Part shown: piece after piece, positions 52,041 through 61,436 of the stretch
Numbering within the stretch: the stretch's first letter is position 1
Layout of the letters: every line of letters starts with the position of its first letter
Assembly (NCBI RefSeq): GCF_027945075.1
Contig: NZ_CP116034.1
Location: forward strand, 2,790,001-2,854,000
Length of the DNA stretch: 64,000 bases
Reading direction: 5' to 3'
Source: Chryseobacterium sp. CY350
Lineage (GTDB): Bacteria > Bacteroidota > Bacteroidia > Flavobacteriales > Weeksellaceae
Notes under the pieces: generated by a model
Told to the model about the DNA's origin: nothing
The model's input: the letters and a program-made list of their open reading frames with translations, nothing else
Database searches by the model: none
Position numbers and translations under genes: made by a program

Positions 52041-53399
52041 TTAATAATGACATTTACCACACTCAAGACCTCCAATCGCATCTACCGTAATCTTACCGCC
52101 ATCTTGAGGGTATTGCTTTTTAAGCTTTTCGTGTAGATTTTTGAAGTATTCTTTATTATAACCGTTGTTCATATCAATTTCAGTTGTTCTGTGACATTCG
52201 ATACACCATCCCATAGTGAAGTCGTTTGCCATCTGTACCACATTCATTGTATCAATTTTTCCGTGACATGCTTTACATACAACATCAATCTTGTTGTCAG
52301 GATTTTTCTTGTTGAATGAGTTAATGATTGCTTGTTCACCAGCTACTACGTGTTGAGCATGATTGAAGTAAACAAAATCTGGCATATTGTGAATTCTCGT
52401 CCATTCTACAGGAGAAGTGTTTTTACCTGTGTACTGTTGCTTCTCAGGATCCCAACCTGTGTGTTCGTAGATCTTTTTAATTTCACCATCGTAGAAAGCT
52501 TTGTCTTTTCCTGGCTCGAGATATTTACCGTTGTACTCAGAAATCGTTCTGTGACAGTTCATACAAACGTTCATCGAAGGAATTTCAGAAACCTTACCAT
52601 ATTTAGCACTTGAGTGACACAATTGGCAGTCGATTTTATTTTCTCCAGCGTGAATTTTATGTGAGAAGTAGATCGGTTGATCTGGTTTGTACCCTTTGTA
52701 AACACCAATCCACATGATCCAGTTCCATACACCGTAAGTCGCCAGGATAGCCAGAACAGCTAAAAGACCTTTGCCGATGTAGTGGTATTTTTCATAGATT
52801 TCACTGAAAGATTTTACTCTGCTTTCATTAAGCCCGGCCAAGTCTTCAGACTGACCCATTTTTACTAATTGTCTCAGTTTGATTAAGATCCAAACTAATA
52901 AACCTGCAATTGCTAAAAGTGAAATGATTACAATGCTTGATGTAGTATTGTTAGCTGGCGCCGCACTAGTTTCTGTTCCTGGTGCTGCTTCTGTAGTTTT
53001 TTCCGGTTCTGGTGCCGGAGGATTAGTGGTGTAAGCTAAAATATCGTCGATATCCTTATCTGCAAGATTAGGAAAGACCTGCATTTCAGTCTTGTTGTAT
53101 TTTTCAAAAACTTCATTGGCGTACTTGTCACCAGAGGCTCTGAGTGATTTGTTATCTTTGATCCACTTGTGAAGCCACTCTGTATCTAGTCCCTGCTCAG
53201 ACTTCAGTCTTTCAACCACACCTTTCAGTGCCGGTCCTACAACCTGTTTGTCTAAAGCGTGACATGCTGTACAATTTGCCTTAAAAAGTTTCTCGCCATT
53301 TTTAGGATCGCCGTCTTGCCCGTAAATTGAAGCACTTGTTGATAGCAATAATCCTATCGCAATCAGCCCTTTTTTATAATGCTTTCTCCAACTAATCAT
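52041..53399 (-). CDS. actA: Alternative complex III multihaem cytochrome ActA
   Basis: A 452-residue exported multihaem cytochrome. The N-terminal signal (about 9-27) is followed by a single-haem cytochrome c domain (CTACH at 43-47), a Pro/Glu/Thr linker, one membrane span near 153-168 and another near 212-232, and then five CxxCH sites: CQLCH, CMNCH, CKACH, CIECH and CGKCH. So it carries six haem sites in all, a monohaem domain fused to the usual pentahaem ActA. It is the first gene of the actABCDEF operon. Confidence 0.94.
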   Translation of the reverse strand: MISWRKHYKKGLIAIGLLLSTSASIYGQDGDPKNGEKLFKANCTACHALDKQVVGPALKGVVERLKSEQGLDTEWLHKWIKDNKSLRASGDKYANEVFEKYNKTEMQVFPNLADKDIDDILAYTTNPPAPEPEKTTEAAPGTETSAAPANNTTSSIVIISLLAIAGLLVWILIKLRQLVKMGQSEDLAGLNESRVKSFSEIYEKYHYIGKGLLAVLAILATYGVWNWIMWIGVYKGYKPDQPIYFSHKIHAGENKIDCQLCHSSAKYGKVSEIPSMNVCMNCHRTISEYNGKYLEPGKDKAFYDGEIKKIYEHTGWDPEKQQYTGKNTSPVEWTRIHNMPDFVYFNHAQHVVAGEQAIINSFNKKNPDNKIDVVCKACHGKIDTMNVVQMANDFTMGWCIECHRTTEIDMNNGYNKEYFKNLHEKLKKQYPQDGGKITVDAIGGLECGKCHY

Positions 53400-53445
53400 T
53401 TAAATTGTCTTATGTTAGTAAATATTGAAACTGTAATCAATCCCG

Positions 53446-53453
53446 CAAAAATA
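53446..53453 (-). promoter_or_regulatory. Candidate -7 promoter box of the act operon
   Basis: The minus strand reads TATTTTTG, matching TAnnTTTG, 47 bp before the actA start. The -33 region at the usual distance reads CCGTTAA, only a partial match. Confidence 0.35.
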
Positions 53454-53537
53454 ATATTTTTAACAGGAATTTAACGGTATAACCAAAGGGGAAAATGTCA
53501 TTAAGGTTTAATTTGTAATTATTCTAAATAACTATGG

Positions 53538-53567
53538 TTGCTGTATTTTTAAATTATTCTAAATTTG
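53538..53567 (+). promoter_or_regulatory. Promoter of the SPOR protein gene
   Basis: TTG (53538-53540), a 19-bp spacer and TAAATTTG (53560-53567) fully match the Bacteroidota primary promoter. The start codon is 16 bp after the -7 box, so the leader is short. Confidence 0.7.
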
Positions 53568-53582
53568 CAGAAACAAGTTTAA

Positions 53583-54113
53583 ATGAGAAATTTCATTAAA
53601 ATATTTTCAATTCTTTCTTTCTTTGGTTTTTATGCTGTTGATGCCCAACAGGTTGTGAAGAGAGATACACTTTCCGGTACAGAGCTGGTAATGACGATGG
53701 ATTCGCGTGTGAGCGATGCAATGACGGGTCTCGAAGAAAAATGTTCAAGAGTAGCAGTGCATACTTCTGTCATAAATAATGATCTCCCACCGAGACCTAC
53801 CAAAATTTATGTTCCAAACAGAGAACTTACCAACGCTGAAGTTTGCAGAAAAAACCCAAGAATTTTAGGATATAAAATTCAGATTACTACTGTGAAAAGT
53901 AATGATGAAGCCAACGAAATTAAATCTTATTTCAGAAAGAGATTTCCAAATTTAAAGGTTGAAACAGATGCTTCTCTGAGGCCAAATTATAAGATTCTTG
54001 CGGGAAGTTATTTTACCAAACAAAGTGCCGCTTCAGACCTTTCGAAAGTGAGAGAATATTTCAAATCTGCATTTGCTGTACAATACAGAATCTTCTGTGC
54101 AGAAGCAAAATAG
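53583..54113 (+). CDS. SPOR domain-containing exported protein
   Basis: A 176-residue protein with a signal peptide (ends YAVDAQ, about residue 22). The C-terminal SPOR domain (about 95-172: GYKIQITTVKSNDEANEIKSYF, key parts YKIQITTV and YKILAGSYFTKQSAASDL) binds denuded peptidoglycan glycan strands. Two cysteines precede it (EEKCSR and AEVCRK). Position next to actA, divergent from it, gives no functional link. Probably a periplasmic cell-wall-associated protein. Confidence 0.88.
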   Translation: MRNFIKIFSILSFFGFYAVDAQQVVKRDTLSGTELVMTMDSRVSDAMTGLEEKCSRVAVHTSVINNDLPPRPTKIYVPNRELTNAEVCRKNPRILGYKIQITTVKSNDEANEIKSYFRKRFPNLKVETDASLRPNYKILAGSYFTKQSAASDLSKVREYFKSAFAVQYRIFCAEAK

Positions 54114-54129
54114 ATTAAAAATTTATAAT

Positions 54130-54165
54130 AAAAAGGCTGGAAACGATCTCGTTTTCAGCCTTTTT
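54130..54165 (+). terminator. Bidirectional terminator after the SPOR gene
   Basis: AAAAAGGCTG followed by GAAAACGATCTCGTTTTC and CAGCCTTTTT forms a long stem with T and A tracts on both sides. It separates two convergent genes. Confidence 0.85.
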
Positions 54166-54166
54166 A

Positions 54167-55441
54167 TTATTTGTAGAAAAGGTTTAAAAATTCAAAAAAA
54201 TCGATCATTCGATGGTAATTATTCAGGAGCAGATATATCGTCAAAAGTCCTATGGTCATCGTCAAAAAAGATAATATTTTCGGAGAATTCCCATATGCGA
54301 AATACAACCATCCTATTAACAAAGGATAGACGAAAATGTAGTGGCCGCCGTAGATGTATGAGGTATGCAAGCCAAATCTAAAGATGCAATGAATAGTAAC
54401 ATCAACCAAAAAAGAGAGCATAAGAATCTGAACAAGTTTGTTCTTGAAATTCTTAAAATAACTCCATAAAATAATTCCTATCATCAATCCAATGAAGACG
54501 TATGCAAATACTGTAGAATAGGTTTCCATAAAGATTGCTTTAAAATAAAAACCTTTCATATTGTGTTTTTCCCGGATGAAAAAGCTTGGAAAAAGTATGT
54601 TTCCACCAAAAAAGTAAGAGTAAATCATATCCCAAATCGGTGTCGACTTTACATTTGAGAACTTTTCATACTGTTCGCCCGACTTTGAAAGTATGTTTTG
54701 ATATTTAAAATCAATACGATTTAAGTATAAAACGACTAAAACTCCTATAGCAAGAATTACTCTGAAAGCTGCATTTCCAAATTTTTTCCAGCTTTTCAAT
54801 AAGCCTTTTTCGAATACAACAGGGATAAAAACTTTCACAATATTCGTCACTGTTAGTCCGCCAATAGTAACACCGGCCAGTACTAATGCAGAACCCGCAA
54901 TTTTACCCTCTTTTTTAAATTTTATTCCAGTGTAATTGTTAAATAAAACCAGCAAAAAGAGCGTGTAAGTATAGGTTTCTGGCGTAAAAGAAAGAAGAAT
55001 ATTTGTGGAAAATAAACTGAAAAAGAAGATGATTAAAAGGTTAATAAATAATGGAAGCTTGATGATGTTTTTTAAATATTTATATACCTGAATCAAGCTT
55101 AAACTGATAACAAAATTGCTCAGCCATGCCAAGATCAGTCTAAAATTTACATCTGTTTTTCCATTGGTGAATAATAGAACGGAATCTCTCATCCAGTTAA
55201 AAAAATAGTAGGAAAGCGGGTGTCTTTCAAAACTACCACCTGTCATTACGATAGCTTTATTGTCAAAACTAAAATATGCATCCCACGGAATTCTGCTGTC
55301 AAAAATAATTCTGTAGTGAAGCGCGATATAGGATCCTAAAATTCCGTAGACGATATAAAAAAACACAAAAATCGCCAGTTCAGTGACAGTTGACGGAAAT
55401 ACAATCTTGAAAAAATTAATAAATTTTGATTTAATAGACAC
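54167..55441 (-). CDS. Polytopic membrane protein, GT-C-like (possibly DUF6080)
   Basis: A protein of about 424 residues with ten or more membrane spans. The early loop WDAYFSFDNKAI and later HPLSYYFFNWMRDS lie where GT-C glycosyltransferases keep their acidic metal-binding residues, so an O-mannosyltransferase-like role is possible but untested; it also fits DUF6080 as I know it. There is no ATG near the start. TTG 55459 overlaps a TATTTTTG promoter box, so GTG 55441 is preferred as start. It stands alone between two terminators. Confidence 0.65.
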   Translation of the reverse strand: MSIKSKFINFFKIVFPSTVTELAIFVFFYIVYGILGSYIALHYRIIFDSRIPWDAYFSFDNKAIVMTGGSFERHPLSYYFFNWMRDSVLLFTNGKTDVNFRLILAWLSNFVISLSLIQVYKYLKNIIKLPLFINLLIIFFFSLFSTNILLSFTPETYTYTLFLLVLFNNYTGIKFKKEGKIAGSALVLAGVTIGGLTVTNIVKVFIPVVFEKGLLKSWKKFGNAAFRVILAIGVLVVLYLNRIDFKYQNILSKSGEQYEKFSNVKSTPIWDMIYSYFFGGNILFPSFFIREKHNMKGFYFKAIFMETYSTVFAYVFIGLMIGIILWSYFKNFKNKLVQILMLSFLVDVTIHCIFRFGLHTSYIYGGHYIFVYPLLIGWLYFAYGNSPKILSFLTMTIGLLTIYLLLNNYHRMIDFFEFLNLFYK

Positions 55442-55471
55442 AGATTTTAATTTCTGCAAAAATAAAATAAA

Positions 55472-55495
55472 AAACTCACCGATAAGGGTGAGTTT
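55472..55495 (-). terminator. Terminator of the T9SS cargo gene
   Basis: The stem AAACTCACC (55472-55480) and GGTGAGTTT (55487-55495) lies 25 bp after the stop of the minus-strand T9SS gene and is followed by an AT-rich tract. It also lies just upstream of the promoter of the next minus-strand gene. Confidence 0.75.
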
Positions 55496-55520
55496 CTTTG
55501 TATTGTTGAAAATAATTAGA

Positions 55521-56882
55521 TTAATCTTTGATTATTTTTTCAGTTTTTGTACTTCCATCGGCAAATTCAATTTTCAGTAAATAAGTGCCTTTCGTGAAAG
55601 AACTGATATTTACTTTTTCAGAGGTTGATTGTAGCAATGTTTTTCCTGAAAGATCAAATACAGTAGAAGATTTTATCTTTTTATCTGTTTTGATATTGAT
55701 TTCCCCTTTTGTAGGATTAGGATAGATGTTTAGTGAAATGTTTTTTACATTAGTAGCATCATTTACTCCTAAAGACCCAGATGTTTTAAACATTCCTCCA
55801 ACTGTCGCTGAAGTGTTAAATCCACCTGAATAACATGTGTTAGCGTCAGAACATCTAACTCCTAAATGTTGTACGCCTGTATCAATAGAGGTCCAAGTAG
55901 AACCATTATCTAAACTTTTCCAAGATCCTCCTGCAGAACTTGTTGCTACCAATATATTAGTCCCTGGAACATATGTAATATCACTAATATTGTTTGCTGC
56001 GGAAATTCCTGTAATTGTTACAGTAGACCATGTTGTTCCTCCATCGGTAGTCCTGTACATTGCTATTGCTGTTTGCACTGCAGCTGCAGGAGGTATAGGT
56101 GTATTGTATGTTTTCTTTAACACTATGCCTCTATTTTCATCGCTCCAAGCCATGTCTCCACTTATTGTCGCTCCACCAAAATCATTAAGGTTGTATGTAG
56201 AACCAGTAAATGCTATATCCCAGTTTAACCCTTTATTAACAGACTTATAAATTCTTCCTTTGTTTGTATAAAAAAATATATTATTTCCGGCAGAATAATA
56301 TCCAGCATTATAACCATATTCATTATTGATGGGGTCAGGGACATTTGCAGAAGGTACTCTTGTCCATGAAGTTCCACCATTGGAACTTGTATAAAGTTCA
56401 TATTCGCCATTTTGCGGGTCTCCACCTGCAATAACATTATTAGCATCGAATGCATGAACAAAGTTTAGATAGGATTCGCCTGCGGTGGCGAATGGTTGTT
56501 GCGCGGTCCATGTTAGTCCGCCATTTGTAGTTTTATATACGGCTCCTAAACCATCAATTGGTGTAGATAGTAATGCTCCCACCCATGCAGTAGTACCACT
56601 TACACCAGAGACATTTGTAATGGTCATTGTAGGGTCTCCAACATTTATTGTTCCTGATGTCCATGTAGTTCCTCCATTAGATGTTTTTGTAAATTCCTGA
56701 ACAATATTACTGGATGTTACTCCATCGTAAGCGAATGCCCAAGCTGTATTGGCGTCATATACTTCCAGTCCAGAGATCCCTCTGGACACTGTCGAAAATC
56801 CTGAACTTTGGATATTCCACGTTTGTGAATATGCAGATACACTCATTGTTAGCGTAAGTGCAGAAAGTAGAAATTTTTTCAT
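55521..56882 (-). CDS. T9SS cargo with BNR/sialidase-like propeller and type A sorting domain
   Basis: A 453-residue exported protein. Signal peptide 1-19 (ends AYSQ). Residues about 25-365 hold repeated TTDGGTTW, TSNGGTSW and SLDNGSTW motifs, the Asp-box-like repeats of beta-propellers similar to the photosystem II stability factor HCF136/YCF48. A linker and a type A C-terminal sorting domain follow from about 380 (LNIYPNPTKGEINI, then STVFDLSGKTLLQS, ending TEKIIKD). It should be secreted by the type IX system. Function of the propeller is unknown. Confidence 0.9.
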   Translation of the reverse strand: MKKFLLSALTLTMSVSAYSQTWNIQSSGFSTVSRGISGLEVYDANTAWAFAYDGVTSSNIVQEFTKTSNGGTTWTSGTINVGDPTMTITNVSGVSGTTAWVGALLSTPIDGLGAVYKTTNGGLTWTAQQPFATAGESYLNFVHAFDANNVIAGGDPQNGEYELYTSSNGGTSWTRVPSANVPDPINNEYGYNAGYYSAGNNIFFYTNKGRIYKSVNKGLNWDIAFTGSTYNLNDFGGATISGDMAWSDENRGIVLKKTYNTPIPPAAAVQTAIAMYRTTDGGTTWSTVTITGISAANNISDITYVPGTNILVATSSAGGSWKSLDNGSTWTSIDTGVQHLGVRCSDANTCYSGGFNTSATVGGMFKTSGSLGVNDATNVKNISLNIYPNPTKGEINIKTDKKIKSSTVFDLSGKTLLQSTSEKVNISSFTKGTYLLKIEFADGSTKTEKIIKD

Positions 56883-56972
56883 ATAGAAATTTTTTTTATA
56901 AAATTACTAATAAATTGCTATTACAATATGGTAATTGCGTTAAAATTTTAATTTTTTTAAATTAATTTGTAA

Positions 56973-58511
56973 TTATGAGCTACAAGACAACATCGAACAT
57001 CCACTTATGTCATCATAATTCGCTGGTCTTTTCACAGAAAATTCCGGATAAATTTCTTCGTAAGGATTTTCTAAGGCTCTGGTTAATTTTTCAAGCATCT
57101 CTGTTTTTCCCTCATTGATCTCTTCAATGCATTCAAATAGAAGGTAATTTCTTAAAAGAAATTTAGGGTTTGTCTTTTTCATTAAATTTATAGATTCGTC
57201 TTTTGAAATTGAATTTTCATCTAATCTGTTTTTGTACACCTGAATGAAATTTTCGAGCTTTTTCAATTTGATATCATCTAAAATACTATAAGAAATATTC
57301 TGAAATTCATTTTTAATATCAGTGATTGATGTTATTTTTTCTAGTAAGCCGAAAAATAGTGTATGATCTAAATGAAGTTCCTGCATCAAACCTTGCCAAT
57401 TGCTGAAAAATTCTTCATCAGTGTCCTTTAGATCATCAAAGCCAAATTTTTTACAAAGCATTTTATCATGTGCTTCCCAAAAATAGGTTCCGTATGAATT
57501 TAGTGTTTCTTCCAGAAATTTTTCGTCTTTAATTAAAGCAAAAAGAGCATTCGCAAGTTGCCATAGATTCCACTGGGAAATTTGTCCTTGTTTACCAAAT
57601 GCATATCTTCGTCCTGGCAAATCTGTGCTATTTGGGGTAAAATTGAGATCATATTCGTCCATCATTGAAAACGGCCCGTAGTCTATAGTCAGACCTAAAA
57701 TCGACATATTATCTGTATTCATCACTCCGTGTACAAAACCCACTCTGAACCATTCTACCATTAAATCAGCGGTTTTTGTGCAGATAGCCTGAAAAAAGTC
57801 TTTATATTTCTGTTCGCCTTGGGAAGTGATTTCGGGAAAATAATTTTCTACTGTAAAATCTGCAAGCTTCTTTAAAGTGTCTATTTCTTTTTGTGCAGAC
57901 ATCAACTCGAAATGTCCGAAACGCAAAAAACTTTCGGCTGTTCTTACAACAACGGCTCCTTTTTCTTCCTGAGGATTTCCACTGTACATCATATCGCGTA
58001 CTACATTTTCACCCGTAAAGCTTAAACTTAATCCTCTTGTGGTAGGAATTCCCAGGTGATACATTGCCTCGCTCATCAAATATTCTCTTACTGATGATCT
58101 CAGAACGGCGCGTCCGTCAGCATGTCTTGAATACGGAGTTGCTCCTGCTCCTTTCCACTGAAGCTCGGTTTTCTTGCCATTTTCATTTATAATTTCTCCT
58201 GCTAAAATAGCTCTTCCGTCACCGAGTTGTCCGGCCCAATTTCCAAACTGATGTCCGGCATAAGCTGTCGCGTAAGTTTTAATGTTTTCCGGTAAGTTGT
58301 TTCCCACAAGAAAACTTTCATCATCATTAAGTTTACCAAGACCTATTTCCTCGGATAGCTTTTCATTAAAAACAATCAGTTCAGGATGATCAAACCCCAC
58401 AGGATCGATCGTGGAAAATAATACTTTCGGTGTATTTCTCTGAATAGGATTTTTTGATAAATCACCAGGAAAGATATTGATGAAAGGCTGTTTGATATTT
58501 TTAAGATTCAT
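56973..58511 (-). CDS. selO: Protein adenylyltransferase SelO (YdiU)
   Basis: A 512-residue pseudokinase-fold enzyme that transfers AMP to Ser/Thr/Tyr of proteins, linked to redox stress. The family core is clear: AGHQFGNWAGQLGDGRA near 84-100, WKGAGATPYSRHADGRAVLRSS (key part GAGATPYSRHADGR near 120-133), GIPTTRGL and the later NTDNMSILGLTIDYGPF (metal-binding Asn and Asp). The C-terminus ends CSMLSCSS: Cys stands where animal SelO has selenocysteine. It lies downstream of a terminator and is monocistronic. Confidence 0.94.
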   Translation of the reverse strand: MNLKNIKQPFINIFPGDLSKNPIQRNTPKVLFSTIDPVGFDHPELIVFNEKLSEEIGLGKLNDDESFLVGNNLPENIKTYATAYAGHQFGNWAGQLGDGRAILAGEIINENGKKTELQWKGAGATPYSRHADGRAVLRSSVREYLMSEAMYHLGIPTTRGLSLSFTGENVVRDMMYSGNPQEEKGAVVVRTAESFLRFGHFELMSAQKEIDTLKKLADFTVENYFPEITSQGEQKYKDFFQAICTKTADLMVEWFRVGFVHGVMNTDNMSILGLTIDYGPFSMMDEYDLNFTPNSTDLPGRRYAFGKQGQISQWNLWQLANALFALIKDEKFLEETLNSYGTYFWEAHDKMLCKKFGFDDLKDTDEEFFSNWQGLMQELHLDHTLFFGLLEKITSITDIKNEFQNISYSILDDIKLKKLENFIQVYKNRLDENSISKDESINLMKKTNPKFLLRNYLLFECIEEINEGKTEMLEKLTRALENPYEEIYPEFSVKRPANYDDISGCSMLSCSS

Positions 58512-58515
58512 AATT

Positions 58516-58523
58516 CAAATATA
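58516..58523 (-). promoter_or_regulatory. Possible -7 box directly before selO
   Basis: The minus strand reads TATATTTG only five bases before the selO ATG. If used, the transcript would be leaderless or nearly so. The -33 position falls in the T tract and stem of the preceding terminator, so support is weak. Confidence 0.3.
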
Positions 58524-58535
58524 TCAAAACTGATG

Positions 58536-58569
58536 CAAAAAAAAGACCTTTCAGTAATTGAAAGGTCTT
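58536..58569 (-). terminator. Terminator of the ricT-gldH-PBP operon
   Basis: On the minus strand AAGACCTTTCA (pairing 58559-58569 with 58543-58553) closes a hairpin and is followed by eight U residues. It lies about 20 bp after the PBP stop and just upstream of selO. Confidence 0.88.
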
Positions 58570-58586
58570 ATGATAATTATTTAATT

Positions 58587-60968
58587 TTATTTATTGAAAT
58601 CTATTTCTTCTCCCTTATTCAGGTTTTCGTTTACATTTTCTTCCTTCTTTCCTGTATTGTTTTTTGGGGTGGGATCTGTAGGTCTAGGATTTTTAATCTC
58701 ATCGATTGTCTGTAAACCGCCATCATCACCATAACCGCCACCAAGACCTTGAAGATTTGTGCATCCGTCTTTCCATTCGCTAGGTTTTACAAACTTGTCA
58801 TCTGGCGAAACATTTAGCGATTTATCAGCCCAGACTTTCTTCATGTAAATGGCCCAAATTGGTAATGCCATTTTTGCTCCCTGTCCTTCACCGGTTCCCC
58901 AGAAGTGAGTTGCTCTGTCTTCCCAACCTACCCATGCTCCTGTAGCCAGTTTTGGTGTAATTCCCATAAACCAACCATCTGAGTTATTTTGCGTGGTACC
59001 TGTTTTTCCTGCTATTTCAATGGTTTTAGCAATTCCTCTTCTGCCAAGTTCTCCAGATGCAGTACCATATTGGGCAACGCCTTTCATCAATTCGATCATG
59101 GTATAGGCGTAATTAGGATTCATAACTTCTTTTGGTTCTGCATTTACCTCTTTAATAACTCTACCGTTCGCATCTTCAATTCTCCAGATCATTTCCGGTT
59201 TGTTGTAATTTCCGTAATTGGCGAAAGTACTGTACGCACCTACCATTTCGTAAATAGTAATATCGGAAGAACCTAATGCCATCGGTAAACTTGTAGAGAT
59301 CTCTTCAGTTACTCCTAAATCTCTTGCAGTCTGAATGACGCTCTGAGTTCCTGCCATTTCTGCAAGTCTTAGTGCAACAGGGTTTTGAGAATGAGCTAAA
59401 GCATCTTTCAATGTCAGCATTCCGCCTCTTCCCGGCACGTGGTAAGTTCCTTTGTTGAAACTAGCATTCGATATCGTAGAACACGGCGTTAAACCCAATT
59501 TCATAATAGCTGTAGCATATACGAAAGGTTTGAAAGTAGATCCTACCTGTCTTTTCCCTTGCTTTATGTGATCATATTGAAAGTGTTGCCAGTCGATACC
59601 CCCAACCCAGGCTTTAATTTCCCCGGTTCCAGGAACGACAGACATTAAACCTGCCTGTGCGATCTGTTTGTGATATCTGATTGAGTCCCAAGGTGACATT
59701 TCAACCTCTTCTTCTCCAGCCCATGTAAAACGTGAAGTTTTTATAGGTTTATGGAATTCCATCATGATAGAATCTTCAGGAACATTATTGGCTTTTAATA
59801 ATTTGTAACGCCCCGTTCTTCTTACCGCCTGCATCATTACGTCATTAGCCTGCTTGTCATTAAGATAATAAAAAGGTCTGTTTTTTCTGCCTCTCTGTTC
59901 GGCATCAAATCTTTTCTGAAGATCTGTCAAATGCTCTTTTATAGATTCTTCAGCATATTTCTGCATCTTAGAATCTAAAGTAACATATATTTTTAAACCG
60001 TCTTTATACAAATTCAGTTCTTTACCTTTTTCTTTCTCATACCCCTCAATATACTTATCAATTTCTTTTTTCAGATAAAATTTAAAGTATGCAGAGTGAT
60101 TGTCATTGATGTTTTTAATCGGATGATAATCAAGAGTGATCGGCGTAGATACAGCTTTTTCAAATGTTGCCTGATCAATATATCCTGTCTTAAGCATTTG
60201 GTCTAGAACGACATCTCTCCTTGTTTTTGCCCTCTCAATATTCCTCATCGGGTTATTTTTAACCGGATTTTCGAGCATAGCCACAAACATTGCAGCTTCT
60301 GGCAGAGTAAGTTCTTTCGTCGTTTTATTAAAATAAATCTTCGCGGCCATCTCAATACCATTGGCATTGTATAGAAAATCAAACTTATTAAAATACTGCG
60401 TAATGATTTCTTCTTTGGTATATCTTTTTTCAAGACTGACGGCAACTACCCACTCTTTCAATTTCTGAAATGCTCTTGCAACTTTGTTTTGAGAGGCTCC
60501 ATTTGTGAAAAGTAATTTGGCAAGCTGTTGAGTGATCGTAGAACCACCACCTCGTCCTCCACCATAAACTACCGCTCTTGCAACAGACTGTAAATCAATA
60601 CCTGAGTGTTCTTTAAAACGCTCATCTTCTTTAGCCTGCAAAGCATAAATAATGTAAGGTGGAAGATCCTGATAAGCAATTGGCTGGGTTTTTTCTTTTT
60701 CAAACTTGCCTAAAAGTACACCATCAGAAGAAATAATTTCTGATGCTACATAAATGTCAGGGTTTTCAAGTTCTTTCACGTCTGGCATATCACCAAGAAA
60801 GCCTTGCGATACGGCAAAGAATAGTGCTGAGAGCCCTAAAACTACTGCGATAAAGCCAACCCAAATCAGCCTTACCCATCTTTTCCATGCAGTACTTTTG
60901 CTATTCTTTTTAGGAGGAAGCGGGAATGTTTTTCCCTTGTTTCCTGTATTTTGTCTATTGTCTTCCAT
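58587..60968 (-). CDS. Penicillin-binding protein 1A (bifunctional class A)
   Basis: A 793-residue class A PBP that polymerises and cross-links peptidoglycan. A Lys/Pro-rich cytoplasmic tail precedes one membrane span (35-53). The glycosyltransferase domain has the catalytic Glu in KEDERF (E114) and GGSTITQQLAK (141-151). The transpeptidase domain has S477-TFK480, SQN at 527-529 and KTG at 655-657, all intact. The C-terminal tail is acidic and Asn-rich. It is the third gene of the ricT-gldH-PBP operon, six bases after gldH. Confidence 0.95.
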   Translation of the reverse strand: MEDNRQNTGNKGKTFPLPPKKNSKSTAWKRWVRLIWVGFIAVVLGLSALFFAVSQGFLGDMPDVKELENPDIYVASEIISSDGVLLGKFEKEKTQPIAYQDLPPYIIYALQAKEDERFKEHSGIDLQSVARAVVYGGGRGGGSTITQQLAKLLFTNGASQNKVARAFQKLKEWVVAVSLEKRYTKEEIITQYFNKFDFLYNANGIEMAAKIYFNKTTKELTLPEAAMFVAMLENPVKNNPMRNIERAKTRRDVVLDQMLKTGYIDQATFEKAVSTPITLDYHPIKNINDNHSAYFKFYLKKEIDKYIEGYEKEKGKELNLYKDGLKIYVTLDSKMQKYAEESIKEHLTDLQKRFDAEQRGRKNRPFYYLNDKQANDVMMQAVRRTGRYKLLKANNVPEDSIMMEFHKPIKTSRFTWAGEEEVEMSPWDSIRYHKQIAQAGLMSVVPGTGEIKAWVGGIDWQHFQYDHIKQGKRQVGSTFKPFVYATAIMKLGLTPCSTISNASFNKGTYHVPGRGGMLTLKDALAHSQNPVALRLAEMAGTQSVIQTARDLGVTEEISTSLPMALGSSDITIYEMVGAYSTFANYGNYNKPEMIWRIEDANGRVIKEVNAEPKEVMNPNYAYTMIELMKGVAQYGTASGELGRRGIAKTIEIAGKTGTTQNNSDGWFMGITPKLATGAWVGWEDRATHFWGTGEGQGAKMALPIWAIYMKKVWADKSLNVSPDDKFVKPSEWKDGCTNLQGLGGGYGDDGGLQTIDEIKNPRPTDPTPKNNTGKKEENVNENLNKGEEIDFNK

Positions 60969-60974
60969 GTGTAA

Positions 60975-61436
60975 TTACGGTTTAGCCGTTTCTACTTTTA
61001 TACCTAAATCTTCAATTCCCGGAAGGTTGTCATTTCTCATCGCCTGCTGTATATTGATTTCGTAAATTCCTTTTTCGGGAAATTTATAATTGGTTCTGTA
61101 TTGAAATAAAGTCTCCTTTGTCTCGCCAAATCCTGTTCCTAACCACTCACCGTTTGGTTTTGCCAAAATATAGTTCAAAGTATCAACTACAGCTATTTTA
61201 CTTTTCGGGTTTTTAAAATTAACTATAAATCTTATATTGCTGTAAGGATATTCATTATTATTCCTTACAACAAATATAATATTTTTAAGATTTTCAGGAT
61301 CTGTTATTTCCAGTTTAAATTTTTGCGCGGTCTTCTTATTCCATTTATTATTGATAGGATTCATAGTGACATCTTCATTCGAAGTGCCACATCCTATTAA
61401 AAACATAAGCATTAATACCCCTAAAACTTTATGCAT
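60975..61436 (-). CDS. gldH: Gliding motility lipoprotein GldH
   Basis: A 153-residue lipoprotein (LMLMFLIGCG, Cys near 16). The mature part NNKWNKKTAQKFKLEITDPENLKNIIFVVRNNNEYPYSNI (key parts KFKLEITDP and NNEYPYSNI) matches GldH, which F. johnsoniae needs for gliding together with other Gld proteins. It overlaps the end of ricT by eight bases and lies six bases before the PBP gene. Its presence does not prove gliding; T9SS-linked genes elsewhere would be needed. Confidence 0.9.
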   Translation of the reverse strand: MHKVLGVLMLMFLIGCGTSNEDVTMNPINNKWNKKTAQKFKLEITDPENLKNIIFVVRNNNEYPYSNIRFIVNFKNPKSKIAVVDTLNYILAKPNGEWLGTGFGETKETLFQYRTNYKFPEKGIYEINIQQAMRNDNLPGIEDLGIKVETAKP

